NCBI GenBank assembly: GCA_902783575.1
Contig: CACZRP010000077.1
Span: forward strand, 1-39,604
Reading direction: 5' to 3'
Length of the DNA stretch: 39,604 bases
Origin: an uncultured Eubacteriales bacterium
GTDB lineage: Bacteria > Bacillota > Clostridia > Lachnospirales > Bianqueaceae
Shown here one piece after another: positions 7,960 through 17,482 of the stretch. Numbering within the stretch: the stretch's first letter is position 1; every line of letters begins with the position of its first letter. The position numbers and the translations under genes were made by a program. The notes under the pieces were generated by a model. That model worked only from the letters and a program-made list of their open reading frames with translations. It did no database searches and had not been told where the DNA came from.

Positions 7960-10545
7960 TCAGTTCTCAAATCTTCCGTGGCAGTTCTTATACTTTTTGC
8001 CGCTGCCGCAGGGACAGGGATCGTTTCTTCCTACCTTCTTTTCGGCGCGTTTCACGGGTTTCTTGACCTTGGGGCCATCTCCGCCGCGGTTGGTGGAAAT
8101 ATTCTTACCCACTTCCTTACGCTCCACTTCTTCCTTCTCCACCAGATGGACGGTGAAAAGTCCGCGAAGGGTCGTCCGGATGATGTTGTCATTCAGCTCC
8201 TCAAACATGTCGTAGCCGATGAGACGGTACTCGTCCAGGGGGTTCTTCTGGGCGAAGGCCTGAAGGCTGATGCCCTGGCGCATCTGATCCATGATGTCCA
8301 GATGATCGGTCCAGAGGGTATCCACGCTGCGCAGCAGGATCATCCGCTCCACCTCTCTCATGCGCTCGGGCTCGATTTCCGCTTCCTTCTCTTCGTAGAG
8401 CTCCCGGGCCTTGGCCTGGATCTCTTCAGTGAGCTTCTCCTGGGTGATGGTTTCCAGCTTGTCCTGCACGCTGAACTCTTCCCGGAAGGGAATCATGCGT
8501 CTGAGCTCGTTGTTCAGCTCGGTCATGTTCCATTCTTCCGGATATTTGGTTCCGGCTACGGCGTTGTTCACCTCAGCAGCGATGATGCCGTCCATCTGAC
8601 GGAGCAGGTCGTCCTTCAGCTCGGCTCCCATCAGCACCCGGCGGCGTTCGGCATAAATGGTTTCTCTCTGCTCGTTCATGACCTGGTCATATTCCAGCAG
8701 CCGGCGGCGGATACCGAAGTTGTTTTCTTCCACCCGCTTCTGGGCCCGCTCGATGGCGCCGGAGAACATTTTATCCTCAATGGGAGTGTCCTCGGGGATC
8801 CGGAAGGTTTCCAACACCTTCTGCATCCTTTCGCCGCCGAAAATACGCATCAGATCATCTTCCATGGATACATAGAACCGGGAAACACCGGGATCACCCT
8901 GTCGGCCGGCACGGCCACGCAGCTGATTATCAATACGACGGGCCTCATGGCGCTCCGTGCCGATGATCTTCAGACCGCCCACGGCAGCCACACCTTCGCC
9001 CAGCTTGATATCGGTACCACGGCCGGCCATGTTGGTGGCGATGGTCACGGCGCCCATCTGTCCGGCTTCCGCGACGATCTGAGCTTCACGCTCGTGGAAC
9101 TTGGCATTCAGGACATTATGGGCAATGCCCTCTCTCTTCAGCATTTTGCTGACCAGCTCGGAAATCTCGATGCTGATGGTGCCCACCAGCACGGGCTGTC
9201 CGGTGGCGTGGGTTTCGATGATATCCCGGACCACAGCTCTGTATTTTTCCTTCTGGGTGCGGTAAACCACATCCGGAAGATCTTTTCTGGCGATGGGCTT
9301 GTTGGTGGGAACCTCCACAACGTCCATGCCGTAGATCTCTTCAAACTCCAGCTCTTCCGTCTTGGCGGTACCGGTCATACCGGCCTTCTTTTTGTACTTA
9401 TTAAAGAAGTTCTGGAAGGTGATGGTGGCCAGGGTCTTGGACTCCCGCTTGACCTCCACCTTTTCCTTGGCCTCGATGGCCTGATGCAGACCATCCGAAT
9501 AGCGGCGGCCGGGCATCATACGTCCGGTGAACTCATCGACGATGATGATCTGTCCATCCTTCACCACATAATCCCGGTCCTTAAACATCAGGTAGTTTGC
9601 CTTCAGGGCAATATTGATGTGATGAACGATTTCCGCGTTCTCCGGATCCGAGAGGTTGTCAATATGGAAGAACTGCTCCGCCCGGGCAACACCCTGAGCT
9701 GTCAGGGTACAGGACTTGGACTTCTCATCCACGACGAAATCACCTTCCTCGATGATTTCCTCGTTCATCAGCTCTGCCATCTTGCTGGTATCACCGATCA
9801 CCCGGCCCTTCTTCAGCTGGCTGGCCAGAAGGTCCGCCTGCTGGTAAAGGCTGGTGGATTTGCCGGAGGAACCGGAAATGATCAGAGGCGTTCTGGCTTC
9901 ATCAATCAGTACCGAGTCGCACTCATCGATGAGGGCATAATGAAGGTCTCTCTGCACCAGCTGCTTCTGGTAAACCACCATGTTGTCACGCAGATAGTCG
10001 AATCCGAACTCGTTGTTGGTACCATAGGTGATGTCGCAGGCATAGGCGGCCCGGCGCTCGTCGGGGTTCAGGCCGTTCAGAATGCAGCCCACGGTCATGC
10101 CCAGGAACCGGTAGATCTGGCCCATCCACTCCGCGTCACGGCTGGCCAGGTAATCGTTGACGGTAACCACATGCACGCCCTTGCCTTCCAGCGCGTTCAG
10201 ATAGACCGGCAGGGTGGCCACCAGGGTCTTGCCTTCACCGGTACGCATCTCAGCGATACGGCCCTGATGAAGAATGACACCGCCGATGACCTGCACCCGG
10301 AAGTGCTTCATCTGCAGGGTTCTCCAGGCAGCTTCCCTGACCACGGCAAAGGCCTCGGGCAGAAGGTCATCCAGGGTCTCCCCCTGAGTCAGGCGCTCTC
10401 TGAATTCCACCGTCTTATGGGCAAGCTCCTCGTCCGTCAGCTTTTCCATCGCACCTTCCAGGCTCATGACCTTGTTGACGATGGGCTCGATCCGGCGGAT
10501 CTCCTTATCGGAGGTCTTGCCAAAGAGTTTTTCTAATAATCCCAA
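7960..10545 (-). CDS. secA: Preprotein translocase ATPase SecA (TTG start)
   Basis: SecA drives export of unfolded preproteins through SecYEG. The 861-residue product has Walker A MRTGEGKT at 100-107, the [13 protein letters not shown] region of the first motor domain, the preprotein crosslinking and helical domains, and a C-terminal zinc-binding tail with C844, C846, C855 and H856. The tail also serves SecB in proteobacteria; in Firmicutes it contacts lipid or ribosome. The start codon is TTG at 10545, supported by AAGGAGAT about 9 bases upstream and by the conserved GLLEKLFG N-terminus; no ATG or GTG fits better. It begins 33 bases after the Sel1-repeat gene with no terminator between. Confidence 0.97.
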   Translation of the reverse strand: MGLLEKLFGKTSDKEIRRIEPIVNKVMSLEGAMEKLTDEELAHKTVEFRERLTQGETLDDLLPEAFAVVREAAWRTLQMKHFRVQVIGGVILHQGRIAEMRTGEGKTLVATLPVYLNALEGKGVHVVTVNDYLASRDAEWMGQIYRFLGMTVGCILNGLNPDERRAAYACDITYGTNNEFGFDYLRDNMVVYQKQLVQRDLHYALIDECDSVLIDEARTPLIISGSSGKSTSLYQQADLLASQLKKGRVIGDTSKMAELMNEEIIEEGDFVVDEKSKSCTLTAQGVARAEQFFHIDNLSDPENAEIVHHINIALKANYLMFKDRDYVVKDGQIIIVDEFTGRMMPGRRYSDGLHQAIEAKEKVEVKRESKTLATITFQNFFNKYKKKAGMTGTAKTEELEFEEIYGMDVVEVPTNKPIARKDLPDVVYRTQKEKYRAVVRDIIETHATGQPVLVGTISIEISELVSKMLKREGIAHNVLNAKFHEREAQIVAEAGQMGAVTIATNMAGRGTDIKLGEGVAAVGGLKIIGTERHEARRIDNQLRGRAGRQGDPGVSRFYVSMEDDLMRIFGGERMQKVLETFRIPEDTPIEDKMFSGAIERAQKRVEENNFGIRRRLLEYDQVMNEQRETIYAERRRVLMGAELKDDLLRQMDGIIAAEVNNAVAGTKYPEEWNMTELNNELRRMIPFREEFSVQDKLETITQEKLTEEIQAKARELYEEKEAEIEPERMREVERMILLRSVDTLWTDHLDIMDQMRQGISLQAFAQKNPLDEYRLIGYDMFEELNDNIIRTTLRGLFTVHLVEKEEVERKEVGKNISTNRGGDGPKVKKPVKRAEKKVGRNDPCPCGSGKKYKNCHGRFEN

Positions 10546-10552
10546 TCTTTCA

Positions 10553-10560
10553 ATCTCCTT
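10553..10560 (-). promoter_or_regulatory. Ribosome binding site deciding the secA TTG start
   Basis: AAGGAGAT on the minus strand lies about 8 to 9 bases before the TTG at 10545. No other start codon in frame is near it. Confidence 0.75.
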
Positions 10561-10577
10561 GCAAATTAAAATCTGAA

Positions 10578-12197
10578 CTATCTTCTCGGGTTAGCGGCAA
10601 TCTCCCGGTGCAGCCATTCGGCGCCGAGGGTGCCGAAGGCGTCAATCATGGCATCCAGACGGATTCCATGGGTATGAATCGTACTTTCCTTACCGCCGAG
10701 GATGATTCTCAGCCGGTCATAGGGTCCCTGTACCAGCATGGTCCGCTCGCCGGTACCGGTGATTCTCAGCTCCGAAGTATCCGCTTCCTCGCTCAGAAAT
10801 ACGATATTATAGAAGGGCAGCTGATCCATGGGGATCTTGCTGACTCTCCGAAGTTCCTGTTTGACAGTCTCTGTCTGAAGCTCGTTCTTCAGAATCAGGT
10901 TTTCCACCTTCACCAGGCCCGTCCGATCCTGAGCATCCTCCATCATCCAGTCAAGATCACGGTAGGCACCGGTCAGCTTGCCGGAAAGATGGCGGGTACA
11001 GACCACATAGACAGCCCGGTCGGTGAGGAACACAAACTCGGGACGGTTGTCGTCTCTTCCGGCGCCAAACACCCAGCCGGGGTACATCACCCCGCGGTAT
11101 TCCCGCACTGCGGTCAGATCCGGAACCTTTCGGTTGCTGACGGGAAGGTAATATTTCTCCATGCTCCGGTAAATCTGGTAGCACCATTTCTGCTGTTCAT
11201 CCATTTTGTCCAGATCCGCATGATAGCACTGATAAAAGGCAGTTTTCCGATATTGATCCTCTCTCTGGGAGCGGGAGGCCGCCCGACGGATGCCGGCTAC
11301 GGCTCCCAGGCCGGTTCCGCCCAGCACCACAATGGCCAGCAGAGCCACGAAAAGGGCCGTGGACTGCTGGGTATCAATCACTCCGCGGAAAAGCAGATAA
11401 ATCAGCCCCATAAAGATTCCGCTGAGCAGCAGACCAGCACCGGCTCCCTTAAAGAGCATGGAACGCTGGTAAGAATCCGCGAAGAGATGATTATCTTCAT
11501 CGTCCCGGCGGTCCGCCTCCTGGGCATCCGCGGCCAGATCCAGCACCGCGGGCATGGCCACATCCCAGTAACGGCTCATTTTCACCGCTTCTTCTGCCTG
11601 CAGAGGGACACTCTGTTTCTGGGCTTTGGCGGCGTTTTCCTGTTCCGCCTTCCTGTGTCCGGGCAGCAGATCCTTCACATTCACCGCGCTCTCCACCAAA
11701 GGCTCCAGGGGTTTGACCTCTTCCTTCGGTTTCCCCTCCTGCTTTGCAGATGGTTTCGCCTCCTGCTTTGCTTCTGGCTTTGCCTGGGGTTTTACTGTAT
11801 TCTGAGCCGGTGCTTCCGTCTCCTCCGGTTCATCGTCGTCTGTCTCAAATCCATGGGCAATGGCCTGCTTGCGCCATTTTCTGGCTTCCCGTTTGGATGC
11901 CTTGACGCCCATTCCCAGCTCATAGCACTGGCTAAGCCAGTACATGGCCTCCTCATCGCCGGCCTGAGCCGCCTGCTGATACCAGGTAACAGCCGTGGCC
12001 ATGTCCTTTCTGGGGTAGGGATCATATTGCCCGCTCATCATCAGGACGCCGATCAGCTTCATCGCGTCGGCGCTTCCCTTGGCCGCCGCCTCCTGAAGAA
12101 AGAGGTAGCCCTCTTCGCGGGATTCATCGTCCTTCTTCTTGTAGCAGTCCAGCGCCTTGTAATACAGCGCCTTCAGCTCCAGTTCGTTGTTTTCCAT
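10578..12197 (-). CDS. Sel1-repeat membrane protein with degenerate NERD-like C-terminal domain
   Basis: The 539-residue protein has Sel1/TPR-like repeats at about 10-115 (e.g. [19 protein letters not shown] and the CYELGMGV unit), a Lys/Glu/Pro/Ala-rich linker at 120-200 with [21 protein letters not shown] repeats, two membrane segments at about 251-271 and 281-303, and a C-terminal domain from about 310. That last part has the layout of a NERD domain: a [13 protein letters not shown] strand pair, [10 protein letters not shown], a W, a Q-x-E helix and a VFLSEEAD strand. The E-x-K expected after the second strand reads C-x-R here, so nuclease activity looks lost. The ATG at 12197 follows AGGTGG (12206-12211); a GTG at 12209 overlaps that site. 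It lies between the CYTH gene and secA. Function unknown. Confidence 0.65.
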   Translation of the reverse strand: MENNELELKALYYKALDCYKKKDDESREEGYLFLQEAAAKGSADAMKLIGVLMMSGQYDPYPRKDMATAVTWYQQAAQAGDEEAMYWLSQCYELGMGVKASKREARKWRKQAIAHGFETDDDEPEETEAPAQNTVKPQAKPEAKQEAKPSAKQEGKPKEEVKPLEPLVESAVNVKDLLPGHRKAEQENAAKAQKQSVPLQAEEAVKMSRYWDVAMPAVLDLAADAQEADRRDDEDNHLFADSYQRSMLFKGAGAGLLLSGIFMGLIYLLFRGVIDTQQSTALFVALLAIVVLGGTGLGAVAGIRRAASRSQREDQYRKTAFYQCYHADLDKMDEQQKWCYQIYRSMEKYYLPVSNRKVPDLTAVREYRGVMYPGWVFGAGRDDNRPEFVFLTDRAVYVVCTRHLSGKLTGAYRDLDWMMEDAQDRTGLVKVENLILKNELQTETVKQELRRVSKIPMDQLPFYNIVFLSEEADTSELRITGTGERTMLVQGPYDRLRIILGGKESTIHTHGIRLDAMIDAFGTLGAEWLHREIAANPRR

Positions 12198-12205
12198 GAA
12201 TGTGC

Positions 12206-12211
12206 CCACCT
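12206..12211 (-). promoter_or_regulatory. Ribosome binding site deciding start of Sel1 gene
   Basis: AGGTGG lies 8 bases before the ATG at 12197 and overlaps the alternative GTG start, which makes the shorter form more likely. Confidence 0.55.
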
Positions 12212-12221
12212 GTTTTTTTCT

Positions 12222-12692
12222 TTATCTGGATAATGTACTGTTATGATAACGATCGGAATCCGACACGTCCTCGCCGAACCATTCCGGCGGAACAAAGGCC
12301 TCCATGGCCCCGGTGGATCCGAATTCGACTTCGACCAAAATCAGACCTGACAGTTCTCCGTGGAATACGTCCAGCTCCGCGGTCAGCTTGTCTTCTCCGC
12401 AGCCCGTATTTTCCAGCGGGATCAGATATCTTGTTTTTTCCAGCACCCGGCCCTCTTCCTTGGCCCGGAGTCTTTCATACTGTTCTCTGGTGAGATCCAG
12501 CTCGAATTCCTCCCGCACGCTGAGGCCGGCGCCCTTCACTGTCAGGACAAAGCTTTCCTGTCCTTTTTCTTCAATTTTCCGCAGACGGATCACCGGACTG
12601 CGGCTGATATAACTCTGCACCAGATGCCTCGAAGGATAGTTTTCCAGCCCTTCCGGCAGGTGCCGAACCAGATATTTCTTTTCTATTTCCAT
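12222..12692 (-). CDS. CYTH-domain triphosphate-binding protein
   Basis: The 156-residue protein starts with EIEKKYLV, the E-x-E-x-K motif that defines CYTH domains (adenylate cyclase class IV and thiamine triphosphatase fold). Further charged pairs alternate on predicted beta strands (VIRLRKIEEKG, FVLTVKGAG, REEFELDLT, KTRYLIPL, TAELDVFHG, LVEVEFGS), as expected for a tunnel lined with basic and acidic side chains that binds triphosphate and metal. Length fits a stand-alone bacterial CYTH protein. Such proteins are often inorganic triphosphatases, and the exact substrate cannot be read from sequence. It begins 17 bases after the QueG-like gene. The ribosome binding site is weak, so coupling to the upstream gene is likely. 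Confidence 0.85.
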   Translation of the reverse strand: MEIEKKYLVRHLPEGLENYPSRHLVQSYISRSPVIRLRKIEEKGQESFVLTVKGAGLSVREEFELDLTREQYERLRAKEEGRVLEKTRYLIPLENTGCGEDKLTAELDVFHGELSGLILVEVEFGSTGAMEAFVPPEWFGEDVSDSDRYHNSTLSR

Positions 12693-12709
12693 CAGTTGTT
12701 TTTCTGTTT

Positions 12710-13579
12710 TTAGTTGTCTCTGTCCCGGAGCAGACGAAGGTTTCTTCTCAGGACCTCCGGCCCTCTCCAGGTAAATGCTCTTTCCGGATATTTCTCCAGG
12801 AAGGTCCGGCGGCTGAGGCCTTCCAGATCTTCCAGCGTCAGATAATCAATTCTGTCCCGGATAAATTCAGCGATTTTTGAATGCTCAGCGTCTTTGTTCA
12901 TGGGACATACGGTCTGACAGATGTCGCACCCAAAAATCAGGCTGTCCCGGTAGAAAATCTCCAGCTCTTCGCTGCTGAGCTCTCCCTTTTTCTGGGTGAT
13001 AAAGCTGCGGCACCGGCTCCAGTCATAGGTGCCGTCCGGATGGATAACCCCGCCCGGGCAGGCCTTGGCGCAGCGGCCGCATTCAAGACATCTGACCTCC
13101 AGAGGGAGGCCTTCCTGCCTTTCCTTCTGGACTTTGTCCGGAGGCAAAGGAGCGTTCATCACCATATAAGCAATAAAAAAATACGAGCCATATCGGGGGT
13201 TAATCAGCATCTGGCTGCGGCCCACAATTCCAAGACCCGCCTCCAGGGCCAGTTCCCTGTCCCGGTAGGGTCCGGTATCCGCATAGGCATGGCAGACAAA
13301 CGCCTCTCCCAGCACCTTGCCCGCTTCCTCTCCCACCGGGTTCAGATACTGCGGCACAAGGGCATGATAATCTTTTCCCCTGCAGTATAGAGAAAGGTTG
13401 GCCTTTTCATCGTACCGGGGAGCCAGATAAGGAAAGAGGACCACCGCAATGCACTGAACATCGTCGCTCCACAGATCCGGTGCCGGCTTTAAGAATGCGT
13501 ATTCCTCCAGCCCAATGGCTTTCAGCTTGTTTTCCATTGCCGTCTTGGCCCGATCCAGTTGCTCCGGGTTCCAGATCAT
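12710..13579 (-). CDS. queG: QueG-type epoxyqueuosine reductase, short form without HEAT repeats
   Basis: The 289-residue protein combines an N-terminal cobalamin-type domain with two 4Fe-4S clusters, as in QueG, which reduces epoxyqueuosine in tRNA to queuosine. Visible marks are ADTGPYRDRELALEAGLG at about 100-117, where D101 matches the proposed catalytic acid, then C164-x2-C167-x2-C170-x3-C174P, C190, and C218-x2-C221-x3-C225P. Family members in proteobacteria are near 350-380 residues with C-terminal HEAT repeats; this one stops after a short helical tail, as many clostridial members do. The ATG at 13579 follows AGGAGG. A related reductase with another substrate cannot be excluded. Confidence 0.75.
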   Translation of the reverse strand: MIWNPEQLDRAKTAMENKLKAIGLEEYAFLKPAPDLWSDDVQCIAVVLFPYLAPRYDEKANLSLYCRGKDYHALVPQYLNPVGEEAGKVLGEAFVCHAYADTGPYRDRELALEAGLGIVGRSQMLINPRYGSYFFIAYMVMNAPLPPDKVQKERQEGLPLEVRCLECGRCAKACPGGVIHPDGTYDWSRCRSFITQKKGELSSEELEIFYRDSLIFGCDICQTVCPMNKDAEHSKIAEFIRDRIDYLTLEDLEGLSRRTFLEKYPERAFTWRGPEVLRRNLRLLRDRDN

Positions 13580-13600
13580 GCGGTGATCCTCCTGTGGTAT

Positions 13601-14110
13601 TTATTCGGCTGCCATGATTTCGTTGAGAATGCTGTCAAAAGAATCCGCGGATCCCTGCAGCTGACCGATTTCCGTCTGCAGAATATTGATGCGGCTGATC
13701 TGTTCTTCCGTCAGATCCTTGGAAAGAGCTTCACCGGCGATGGTATAAAGCTCAATGCTGTCATCCAGCATGGTGCAGAGATTGTCGGCGTGTCCCTTGA
13801 GGGCCAGTCTCTTATCTTCCAGATCTTTAGGTGCCTCCACCGCGGCAATGGCCTGATATTTGCTCTTCAGGCTGTCGCTGTAGGTTTTCAGAGAAACCAG
13901 CGCGGCATCGTAGGAGGTCTTGTCTCCGGCGCCGAGGGCTGTCTGAAGGGCGGTGACAGTGGTGGTGATATCCGAGTTCATGTCGGAGATTTCATTGATG
14001 ATGGTGGTCAGGCTTTCCTGATATTTTTCGGTTTTGCTCTTGCAGGCGGTCAGAGAAAGCACCAGCAGAAGGGCCAGCATCAGGCACAGTGATTTTTTCA
14101 GCAGTTTCAT
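13601..14110 (-). CDS. Small lipoprotein, helical
   Basis: The 169-residue product begins MKLLKKSLC, has a hydrophobic stretch and a lipobox LTAC, so it should be a lipid-anchored protein outside the membrane. The mature part is almost all predicted amphipathic helix with heptad-like spacing (for example QTALGAGDKTSYDAALVSL) and no Cys beyond the anchor. No enzyme motif is seen. The ATG at 14110 is chosen because GAGG lies about 7 bases upstream; a second ATG lies 15 bases further upstream. It follows the serine hydrolase gene by 48 bases with no terminator. Function is not recognised. Confidence 0.8.
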   Translation of the reverse strand: MKLLKKSLCLMLALLLVLSLTACKSKTEKYQESLTTIINEISDMNSDITTTVTALQTALGAGDKTSYDAALVSLKTYSDSLKSKYQAIAAVEAPKDLEDKRLALKGHADNLCTMLDDSIELYTIAGEALSKDLTEEQISRINILQTEIGQLQGSADSFDSILNEIMAAE

Positions 14111-14158
14111 AGGTTTCCTCGTCAATCAGTGTTTTTTTGTTTTTCCAAAGCCGGAGGT

Positions 14159-15211
14159 TCAGACTCTCTCCCAGATGGCCCGGGCCAGGGCTCTGCGGAA
14201 TTCATTGGTGTTGGTGCCATGGGCCACCCGGAAGGCCAGGCGGTTGGTCAGGGCTGTCACGGTCAGATTTTTCTCCGGGCAAACCCAGATATAGGCTCCG
14301 GAGAAGCCGGTATGACCGCATCCGCCGGGATACATGGCCGCGTCGATCTGCCAGCCAAGTCCCCGTCCGTCCACAGCCTCGGACATGGACCGTTTAAGCA
14401 CCGGTGAATCCGTGTTCAGGTACAGTCTCAGCAGACGTTCATAGGCGTCCGCGTCGGCGATAATGCCCGCGTGTCCCGCGGCATCGCCAAAGAAATAATG
14501 CGCGTTGCCGTCATTCACACCCAGGGTGGGCCGGTCTTTGGACCGCCAGTTTCGGAAAATCAGTCCCCGCTCCGTGACCATATGTTCCTCGATGCTGTTG
14601 CCGTAGCAGGAGGGCGCGGTATTCTCGAAGCTGTCCGGGCAGTAGTCCATCCGTTTTGCTCCGAGGAGAGCCTTCAGGTCCTCCTGGCAGGCCTTGAGGT
14701 TTTTCCCCTTCAGCCTCTCCAGCACCTTGCCGAGCAGCATGAAGTTCATATCGGAATAAACCATTTTTTCCTGTATCTTCGTGCTGCCGATGAAGCTCTC
14801 AAAAACCTCCAGAAAATCTCTGCCCTGCTGGGTATAGAAGGGATACCAGTCAAGAAGGCCGCTGGTATGAGTGAGCAGCTGATACATGTCCGCATTCCCG
14901 ATTCTCTCGTTTAGCGTGGGATATGCGGCGATTTCCGGCAGTACTTCCGAAAGCTTTGTTCCGATGGAGAGCTTTCCCTCATCCATCAGCAGCAGAATTC
15001 CGGTGGCTGTGGCAATCTTGGTGCAGGAAGCCATATCGTAGGCTGTATCCGTATTCGCGGCCTGCTTTTTGCCTCCGGGCAGCACATTGGCGCCGTAAGC
15101 CTTACGGTAGAGGGTTTTCTCTCTGTCTCCAATGCTGATAACGCAGCTCGGGAAGTAACCTCTGTCAATATATCCCTGACAGAGTTCATCCAGATAGGAA
15201 AAATCAGTCAT
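14159..15211 (-). CDS. Serine hydrolase, class C beta-lactamase / esterase family
   Basis: The 350-residue protein has the three motifs of the penicillin-binding-like serine hydrolase fold: S62-C-T-K65 with the nucleophile serine, Y152-S-D154 in place of Y-x-N, and an H-T-G triad near the C-terminus in GHTGFSGAYIW. No signal peptide is seen from the chosen start, so it may be cytoplasmic, which argues for esterase or D-aminopeptidase-like activity rather than resistance to beta-lactams. The ATG at 15211 follows GAGGTGA; upstream in-frame starts lie within the promoter and terminator region. It has its own consensus promoter at 15248-15276 and heads the long minus-strand run. Confidence 0.82.
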   Translation of the reverse strand: MTDFSYLDELCQGYIDRGYFPSCVISIGDREKTLYRKAYGANVLPGGKKQAANTDTAYDMASCTKIATATGILLLMDEGKLSIGTKLSEVLPEIAAYPTLNERIGNADMYQLLTHTSGLLDWYPFYTQQGRDFLEVFESFIGSTKIQEKMVYSDMNFMLLGKVLERLKGKNLKACQEDLKALLGAKRMDYCPDSFENTAPSCYGNSIEEHMVTERGLIFRNWRSKDRPTLGVNDGNAHYFFGDAAGHAGIIADADAYERLLRLYLNTDSPVLKRSMSEAVDGRGLGWQIDAAMYPGGCGHTGFSGAYIWVCPEKNLTVTALTNRLAFRVAHGTNTNEFRRALARAIWERV

Positions 15212-15247
15212 TCGGTCACCTCGCTGATGACAATATTTCAAATTGAT

Positions 15248-15276
15248 ATTATACCACAGAAAAGGCACGAGTTCAA
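15248..15276 (-). promoter_or_regulatory. Promoter of the serine hydrolase run
   Basis: Minus-strand TTGAAC (15271-15276), 17-base spacer, TATAAT (15248-15253). The start would fall near 15241, about 30 bases before the ATG. This is one of the best promoters in the window and may serve several downstream genes. Confidence 0.85.
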
Positions 15277-15315
15277 TGGACACATTTAGAATAATCTGTG
15301 AACATCCGCAGGCAG

Positions 15316-15358
15316 AAAAAGGGCTGTTTCCGGCGGTCATGGATGCCGGAAGCAGCCC
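15316..15358 (-). terminator. Terminator after the Gfo/isomerase operon
   Basis: Minus-strand arms GGGCTGCTTCCGGC and GCCGGAAACAGCCC (15345-15358 and 15321-15334, one mismatch, 10-base loop) are followed by TTTTT (15316-15320). It separates the Gfo/isomerase operon from the serine hydrolase promoter. Confidence 0.88.
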
Positions 15359-15365
15359 TTCCAGA

Positions 15366-15393
15366 GGAAATTTCCCAGAGGCTGGGAAATTCC
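15366..15393 (-). repeat. Inverted repeat just after the isomerase stop
   Basis: Arms GGAAATTTCCCAG (15366-15378) and CTGGGAAATTCC (15382-15393) pair over 12 bases with one bulged A and a 3-base loop. No T run follows on either strand. It may be a second, 3'-protecting hairpin placed before the true terminator. Confidence 0.6.
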
Positions 15394-15401
15394 GTCAGTG
15401 A

Positions 15402-16232
15402 TTATTCAAGAATCTTTCTCAGGGATTCCACATCTTCCTTCACGCAGCCGAAGATGTCGTCGCCCTTGTAGTCCCATTCGCGCTCGATGACGTAGGAACC
15501 GGCGCCTGCCTGATCCGCCAGCTTTTTGATATTGACCCAGTCAATAATACCCTTGCCGGTGGGGCAGTCAGTGGCGGCGATTCTCTCCCGCTCTTCGATG
15601 ATTTCTTTGGGAAGGATGGGACGGCCATTTTCATCCTTGGGGAAGGAAGCCCAGTCCAGAGGCTTCTCCACGCCGGTGACGGTATCCGTTTCCTTGACAT
15701 GGATGGAGCAGATGCGGCCCGCGTGCTTGATGAGGAACGCGGGAACATCGATGCCTGCGCAGGTGGCCCAGCCCACATCGATCTGGAATTTCACCAGATC
15801 AGGATCGGTCAGGTCCATAATAATCTCCAGCAGGTAACGGTCGCCGATTTTCGCGAATTCCTGGGTATGGTTGTGATAACCGAACTGCAGTCCGGCTTCC
15901 TTGGCCAGCTTGCCCAGACGGTTGAACTCTGCAGCCACCTTCTCGCATTCTTCCATCGTCTGGAAAGGCGCGCCGGGGCAGATGATGGTCTTGGCTCCCA
16001 GGGTCTTCAGGAAGGGGATGGACTCCTCCACCAGGGGAAGTCCCACATGACCGGAGGTGGTTTCCATTCCCAGCTCATCCATGTAGGCCTTCAGCTCAGG
16101 AGCGGTCATGTCGCCATAGTAGCCCGCGAATTCCACGCCGTCGTAGCCCATGGCTTTCAGCTTTTCCATGGATCCCTTAAAATCATCTCGGAATGCCTGG
16201 CCGAGGGAATAGGTCTGAAGATAGATTTTCAT
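15402..16232 (-). CDS. Sugar phosphate isomerase/epimerase (xylose-isomerase-like TIM barrel)
   Basis: The 276-residue protein belongs to the AP-endonuclease-2 TIM-barrel superfamily, which includes myo-inositol dehydratase (IolE), hydroxypyruvate isomerase and many sugar epimerases. Visible landmarks are YDGVEFAG on the first barrel strands, GYHNH with H120 and H122, FQIDVGW with D152, and IHVKE around H178, which fit a metal site. Its ATG at 16232 follows GAGGAGG. It is the second gene of an operon, 31 bases after a Gfo/Idh/MocA oxidoreductase, a pairing typical of inositol and uncommon sugar catabolism. The substrate cannot be told from sequence. Confidence 0.88.
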   Translation of the reverse strand: MKIYLQTYSLGQAFRDDFKGSMEKLKAMGYDGVEFAGYYGDMTAPELKAYMDELGMETTSGHVGLPLVEESIPFLKTLGAKTIICPGAPFQTMEECEKVAAEFNRLGKLAKEAGLQFGYHNHTQEFAKIGDRYLLEIIMDLTDPDLVKFQIDVGWATCAGIDVPAFLIKHAGRICSIHVKETDTVTGVEKPLDWASFPKDENGRPILPKEIIEERERIAATDCPTGKGIIDWVNIKKLADQAGAGSYVIEREWDYKGDDIFGCVKEDVESLRKILE

Positions 16233-16263
16233 TGGACGTTTCCTCCTCAAAGGATTGTTGTGA

Positions 16264-17358
16264 TCAGAACTCGATCAGCTTGCCGGTTCTGGCGGACTGA
16301 TAAACAGCATCCAGAATCTGAGTAACCACAAAGGCCTCTTCGGGTTTTACCACGGGAGTGCCTTTGCCTTCGATGGCGTCGTAATAGCGTTTGGCTTCAT
16401 AGACCTCGGGACGCAGAGCGCCGAAGCCTTCGAAGAAGTCCACTCCTCTGGGAGTACGGCAGTCAGGCTTGATGGTGGTCAGCTTGTCATAAAGAACTGT
16501 ATTGATGCGCAGGCCGTCCTTCATATCAGCGCCGGCCTTGGTTCCGCAAAGCTCGGTGAGGGCTTCGGAAATATCCAGAGTGTTCAGAGCCCAGGAAGCC
16601 TCAATCACGATGACGGCACCGTTCTCCATGGTTACGAAACCGAAGGCAGAGTCTTCTACCTCGTATGTCTCGGGATCCCAGACGCCCATGGTATTGCCCT
16701 GCTCGCCGGGCTTCAGCGTGCGGCCGAGCTTCTCAAAGCTGGCGCCCATGACTGATTTGGGTTTATAGTTATTCATCATCCACAGGGTCAGATCCAGGGA
16801 GTGGGTTCCGATATCAATCAGAGGACCGCCGCCCTGCTTGGATTTGTCGGGGAATACGCCCCAGGTGGGCACGCCGCGGCGGCGGATGGCATGGGCCTTG
16901 GCATAGTAAATCTCACCCAGGTCGCCATTGTCGCACATAGCCTTCAGGGTCAGGCTGTCCTGACGGCAGCGGTTCTGATAACCGATGGTCAGAATCTTAC
17001 CGCTCTTCTTCTGGGCATCCAGCATCTTCTGGGCATCCGCGGGAGTAGCCGCCATGGGCTTTTCGCAGATCACGTTCTTTCCTGCCAGCAGGGCTGCGCA
17101 GGTCAGCTCGCAGTGGGAAACATTGGGAGTCAGCACATGTACGGAAACGATGTCCTCCAGGACCACCAGTTCACGGTAATCGGTGAAAACCTGGGCTCCT
17201 TCGGCGCCATATTCCTTTGCGGCCTTTTCAGCTCTTTCGCGGATGATATCGCAGAAAGCAACGATTTCCATTCTGTCTCCCAGCGCCTTGAGGGCGGGCA
17301 GATGCTTCTGATTGGCAATACCGCCGCAGCCGATGATGCCTACTTTGATCTTAGACAT
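16264..17358 (-). CDS. Gfo/Idh/MocA family NAD(P)-dependent oxidoreductase
   Basis: The 364-residue enzyme has an N-terminal Rossmann fold with GIIGCGGIA at 8-16 and the family signature CEKPMA with E99-K100-P101, followed by the C-terminal beta-sheet dimer domain. Members oxidise or reduce hydroxyl groups of sugars, inositols or related compounds. GPLIDIGTHSLDL in the second half carries the expected catalytic D-x-x-x-H. The ATG at 17358 is set by AGGAGGA just upstream; a start at 17394 would read through that site. It leads a two-gene operon with the isomerase and lies behind a GC-rich leader. Exact substrate unknown. Confidence 0.9.
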   Translation of the reverse strand: MSKIKVGIIGCGGIANQKHLPALKALGDRMEIVAFCDIIRERAEKAAKEYGAEGAQVFTDYRELVVLEDIVSVHVLTPNVSHCELTCAALLAGKNVICEKPMAATPADAQKMLDAQKKSGKILTIGYQNRCRQDSLTLKAMCDNGDLGEIYYAKAHAIRRRGVPTWGVFPDKSKQGGGPLIDIGTHSLDLTLWMMNNYKPKSVMGASFEKLGRTLKPGEQGNTMGVWDPETYEVEDSAFGFVTMENGAVIVIEASWALNTLDISEALTELCGTKAGADMKDGLRINTVLYDKLTTIKPDCRTPRGVDFFEGFGALRPEVYEAKRYYDAIEGKGTPVVKPEEAFVVTQILDAVYQSARTGKLIEF

Positions 17359-17404
17359 AGATTTGTCCTCCTGTAGTGAATGAAAAACTTTCATAATTTG
17401 TCCC

Positions 17405-17454
17405 GGCAGGTGGCCGGTGCCGGTGCCGAAGGCAGCTGCCCAGGGCAGGTGGCC
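17405..17454 (-). repeat. GC-rich leader with repeated GGCAGGTGGCC
   Basis: The sequence GGCAGGTGGCC occurs at 17405-17415 and again at 17444-17454 on the plus strand, with the palindrome GGCAGCTGCC between them. It lies in the leader of the Gfo/isomerase operon, between the promoter and the ribosome binding site, and can form several alternative stems. Confidence 0.6.
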
Positions 17455-17482
17455 CCGTAGCCGAAACTTAACATTGAACCCT

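Noticed and set aside
7978..10536. Plus-strand open frame of 852 codons opposite secA
   Set aside because: Antisense shadow of secA; no motif or ribosome binding site.
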